Below are positions 60,097-61,730 of a stretch of DNA of 61,730 nucleotides, one piece after another (position 1 is the stretch's first letter; each line of letters starts with the position of its first letter). Made by a program: the position numbers and the translations under genes. The notes beneath the pieces are model-generated. The model saw only the letters and a list, made by a program, of their open reading frames with translations, made no database searches and was not told where the DNA came from. This DNA comes from S015-6 sp964384945 (GTDB taxonomy: Bacteria > Desulfobacterota > DSWW01), in assembly GCA_964384945.1 (NCBI GenBank), contig CAYLMK010000027.1, positions 1-61,730 on the forward strand, read 5' to 3'.

Positions 60097-61730
60097 ATGG
60101 CGGAGGCAACGTCGATCAGCCAGGGTGTGGAAGAACTCGAAAAGAAGCAGGAATGGTGGTGGGCAGCTGAGAAGAAGCGTTCGAAGAGGCTCGACTATTT
60201 ACGGAAGGGGGTCTGGAAGAAGGGGTGTATTGGCGGTAACTACAACCCGGGCATCAAGGTAGACATGGAGATGCCCACGCTTTTCACGGAGATGTTCTTC
60301 AGCGACGAGGCCAGGCACGAACAGCGGATGCTGCGGAAGGCCAAGGCTCTGGCCCACGTGCTCGACAACATCACGATCTTCATCACGGATCACGCGCAGA
60401 TCGTAGGATACGTCGGGAGCGGGCCCCACACGATCGCCTGGAGGATCGACGGCGCGAGCATGCTGAACCAGGAAGTGTACAACGAGCCGGGCGTTCACGC
60501 CGAACCGGAGGAAGAAACACTGCAAAAAGCGGCGGAACTCGCGCAGCAGTGGGCCGGCGAGGCGGCGATCGACAAACTGGCCAAGCTTCTCGACCCGGAG
60601 GATGCGGTCAAGTTCATGAGCGGTGCGATCGGCTGGGGGACGCCCAGTTCCGCAGTCGGGTACTCGAACAAAGACTACGAGTACGTTATGACCGGCAAGA
60701 GGGGCTTCGAGGACATCATCGGCGAAATCGATGCCCGGATCGAGGAGGCGGAGGAGAAGACCATCAGCAAGCCCGGACCCGACCTGCTCCCCTTGTACAA
60801 GAAGATCCAGAACTGGGACGCCATGAAGCTCGTCCTGGAAGCGGCGATCCGGTTTGCGGGACGGTATGCCCGGCTCGCCCGCATCGTGGCGGAGAATTTC
60901 GAGAGCGACCCGAAACGCAGGGAGGAACTGCTTCGTATTGCAGAGACCTGTGATCGCGTTCCCGCCAAGACTCCGCGGAACCTTCAGGAGTCGCTCCAGC
61001 TCGACCACTTCCTTCAGGTCATCGCCCGATTCGAGGCCCATGAGGGCGCGTGGCCGGCCCGGCCCGACTACTACCACGGCCCCTATTACGAAAAGGACGT
61101 GAACATCGACAAGAGGCTCACCCGGGAAGAGGCCCTGGACCTGGTGGGCGAGTTTCTGATTCGGGCTTACGAGGTCGGGTTGTTCCTGCCGCGATTCGCA
61201 CGGGAAGGTCTCCAGGGCATTACCGGCACCTGGGTCTGGACCATCGGGGGGGTGAAACCGGACGGCTCGGACGCCTGCAACGGCATGACGATCGCCTTGC
61301 TGCAGGCCGCAAGGCTCGTACGGGTCTCCAATCCCACCTTCGGCTTCCGCTGGCACCCCAAGGTCAAGGACGAGGTGATGCGGGAGTGCTTCGAGTGCAT
61401 CCGCCAGGGCCTGGGGTATCCCTCCATGCGAAACGACCCGATCCTGGTTCAGAACACCAGCCACTGGTACGGGCACCCCCTGGAGGAGGCGAGGCTCTGG
61501 GTGCATCAGGCCTGCATGTCCCCCTGTCCCCCCACGAAGCACGGTGCCCAGCCGTTCCGCATGGCCTCGGCAACGGCGAACTGCGCAAAGATCGTGGAGT
61601 ACGCCCTGAGCAACGGCTACGACCGCGTGGTGGGCATGCAGATGGGGCCCAAGACCGGGGACCCGAGGAAGTTTACCGACTTCGAGCAGCTCTTCCAGGC
61701 ATGGGTCCGGCAGATGGAGTGGCTCTTCAG
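60097..61730 (+). CDS. glycyl radical enzyme, alkyl/arylalkylsuccinate synthase alpha subunit (5' part)
   Basis: 544 codons are visible and the gene runs off the window. Typical length is about 850 aa, so the C-terminal glycyl radical site is not seen. The pyruvate formate-lyase fold is clear. The radical-accepting Cys is Cys473 in HQACMSPCPPTKHG. Around it lie ASATANCAKIVEYALSNGYD and MQMGPKTGDPRKF. Further conserved blocks are NWDAMKLVLEAAIRFAGRYARLARIVAENFE, GSDACNGM and FECIRQGLGYPS. These match (1-methylalkyl)succinate and naphthylmethylsuccinate synthases better than toluene-specific BssA, whose Cys region differs. It adds a hydrocarbon radical to fumarate under strict anoxia after activation by a radical-SAM enzyme not in view. 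Which hydrocarbon is used cannot be told. Confidence 0.9.
   Translation, partial: MAEATSISQGVEELEKKQEWWWAAEKKRSKRLDYLRKGVWKKGCIGGNYNPGIKVDMEMPTLFTEMFFSDEARHEQRMLRKAKALAHVLDNITIFITDHAQIVGYVGSGPHTIAWRIDGASMLNQEVYNEPGVHAEPEEETLQKAAELAQQWAGEAAIDKLAKLLDPEDAVKFMSGAIGWGTPSSAVGYSNKDYEYVMTGKRGFEDIIGEIDARIEEAEEKTISKPGPDLLPLYKKIQNWDAMKLVLEAAIRFAGRYARLARIVAENFESDPKRREELLRIAETCDRVPAKTPRNLQESLQLDHFLQVIARFEAHEGAWPARPDYYHGPYYEKDVNIDKRLTREEALDLVGEFLIRAYEVGLFLPRFAREGLQGITGTWVWTIGGVKPDGSDACNGMTIALLQAARLVRVSNPTFGFRWHPKVKDEVMRECFECIRQGLGYPSMRNDPILVQNTSHWYGHPLEEARLWVHQACMSPCPPTKHGAQPFRMASATANCAKIVEYALSNGYDRVVGMQMGPKTGDPRKFTDFEQLFQAWVRQMEWLF

Noticed and set aside
60097..61730. Identification as toluene-specific benzylsuccinate synthase (bssA)
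   Set aside because: The sequence around the catalytic Cys (ACMSPCPPTKHG) differs from the BssA pattern as I remember it and fits the alkyl/arylalkylsuccinate synthase side better, so no gene symbol was given.

Overview
The window comes from a high-GC (roughly 60-65 %) bacterium. The gene content fits an anaerobic, probably sulfate-reducing or syntrophic, deltaproteobacterium (Desulfobacterota). The strongest clue is at the right edge: a fumarate-adding glycyl radical enzyme (alkyl- or arylalkylsuccinate synthase type) preceded by its small Cys-rich subunit and by a sigma-54 activator. Many acyl-CoA genes elsewhere in the window agree with this. The species assignment is inference.

Layout. 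(1) 1-2906: end of one acyl-CoA dehydrogenase (ACAD) and two more ACAD-like proteins that both lack the usual catalytic Glu. (2) 3122-12937: exported carbohydrate-active and esterase-like proteins. Two are SGNH hydrolases. The others are a GH20-like lipoprotein, a GxGYxYP-type glycoside hydrolase lipoprotein with a MopE-like tail, and a GH51-like arabinofuranosidase carrying a CBM-like insert and an Fn3 domain. (3) 12950-22894: CoA metabolism. It holds a 3-hydroxyacyl-CoA dehydrogenase and an operon of an internally deleted FAD oxidoreductase, an enoyl-CoA hydratase, a DUF35 gene with an in-frame amber codon, two thiolase-fold proteins without the nucleophilic Cys, a second DUF35 protein and a PP2C-like phosphatase. 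A divergent pair follows: an ATP-grasp-less acyl-CoA synthetase and an enoyl-CoA hydratase. (4) 23067-27760: tex and an RND exporter, translationally coupled. (5) 28292-43583: two giant exported proteins (2095 and 2997 aa) in one operon, with a strong promoter and a structured leader. The second ends in a 1.9-kb composite tandem repeat. (6) 44103-48011: split transketolase, epimerase and metallo-hydrolase. (7) 48012-49300: relic mobile zone with a methyltransferase pseudogene, an IS91-like transposase remnant, an orphan VapC-like PIN gene and the 3' half of a tRNA. (8) 49406-57132: two class III aminotransferases, a small Cys protein, an epimerase, a branched-chain aminotransferase, a methyltransferase and an amidohydrolase. 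(9) 57688-61730: PAS-PAS-AAA-Fis activator, a textbook sigma-54 promoter with a candidate upstream activator site, and the start of the fumarate-adding enzyme operon.

How it may fit together. The right-edge enzyme would add a hydrocarbon to fumarate. The ACADs, hydratases, dehydrogenase, thiolase/DUF35 pairs and CoA ligase supply the kinds of activity needed to degrade a branched or cyclic acyl-CoA. The degenerate ACAD pair together with Cys-less thiolase/DUF35 pairs resembles the heteromeric machinery known from steroid side-chain degradation (ChsE1-ChsE2, ChsH2-Ltp2). That comparison, and any link between left and right halves of the window, is inference.
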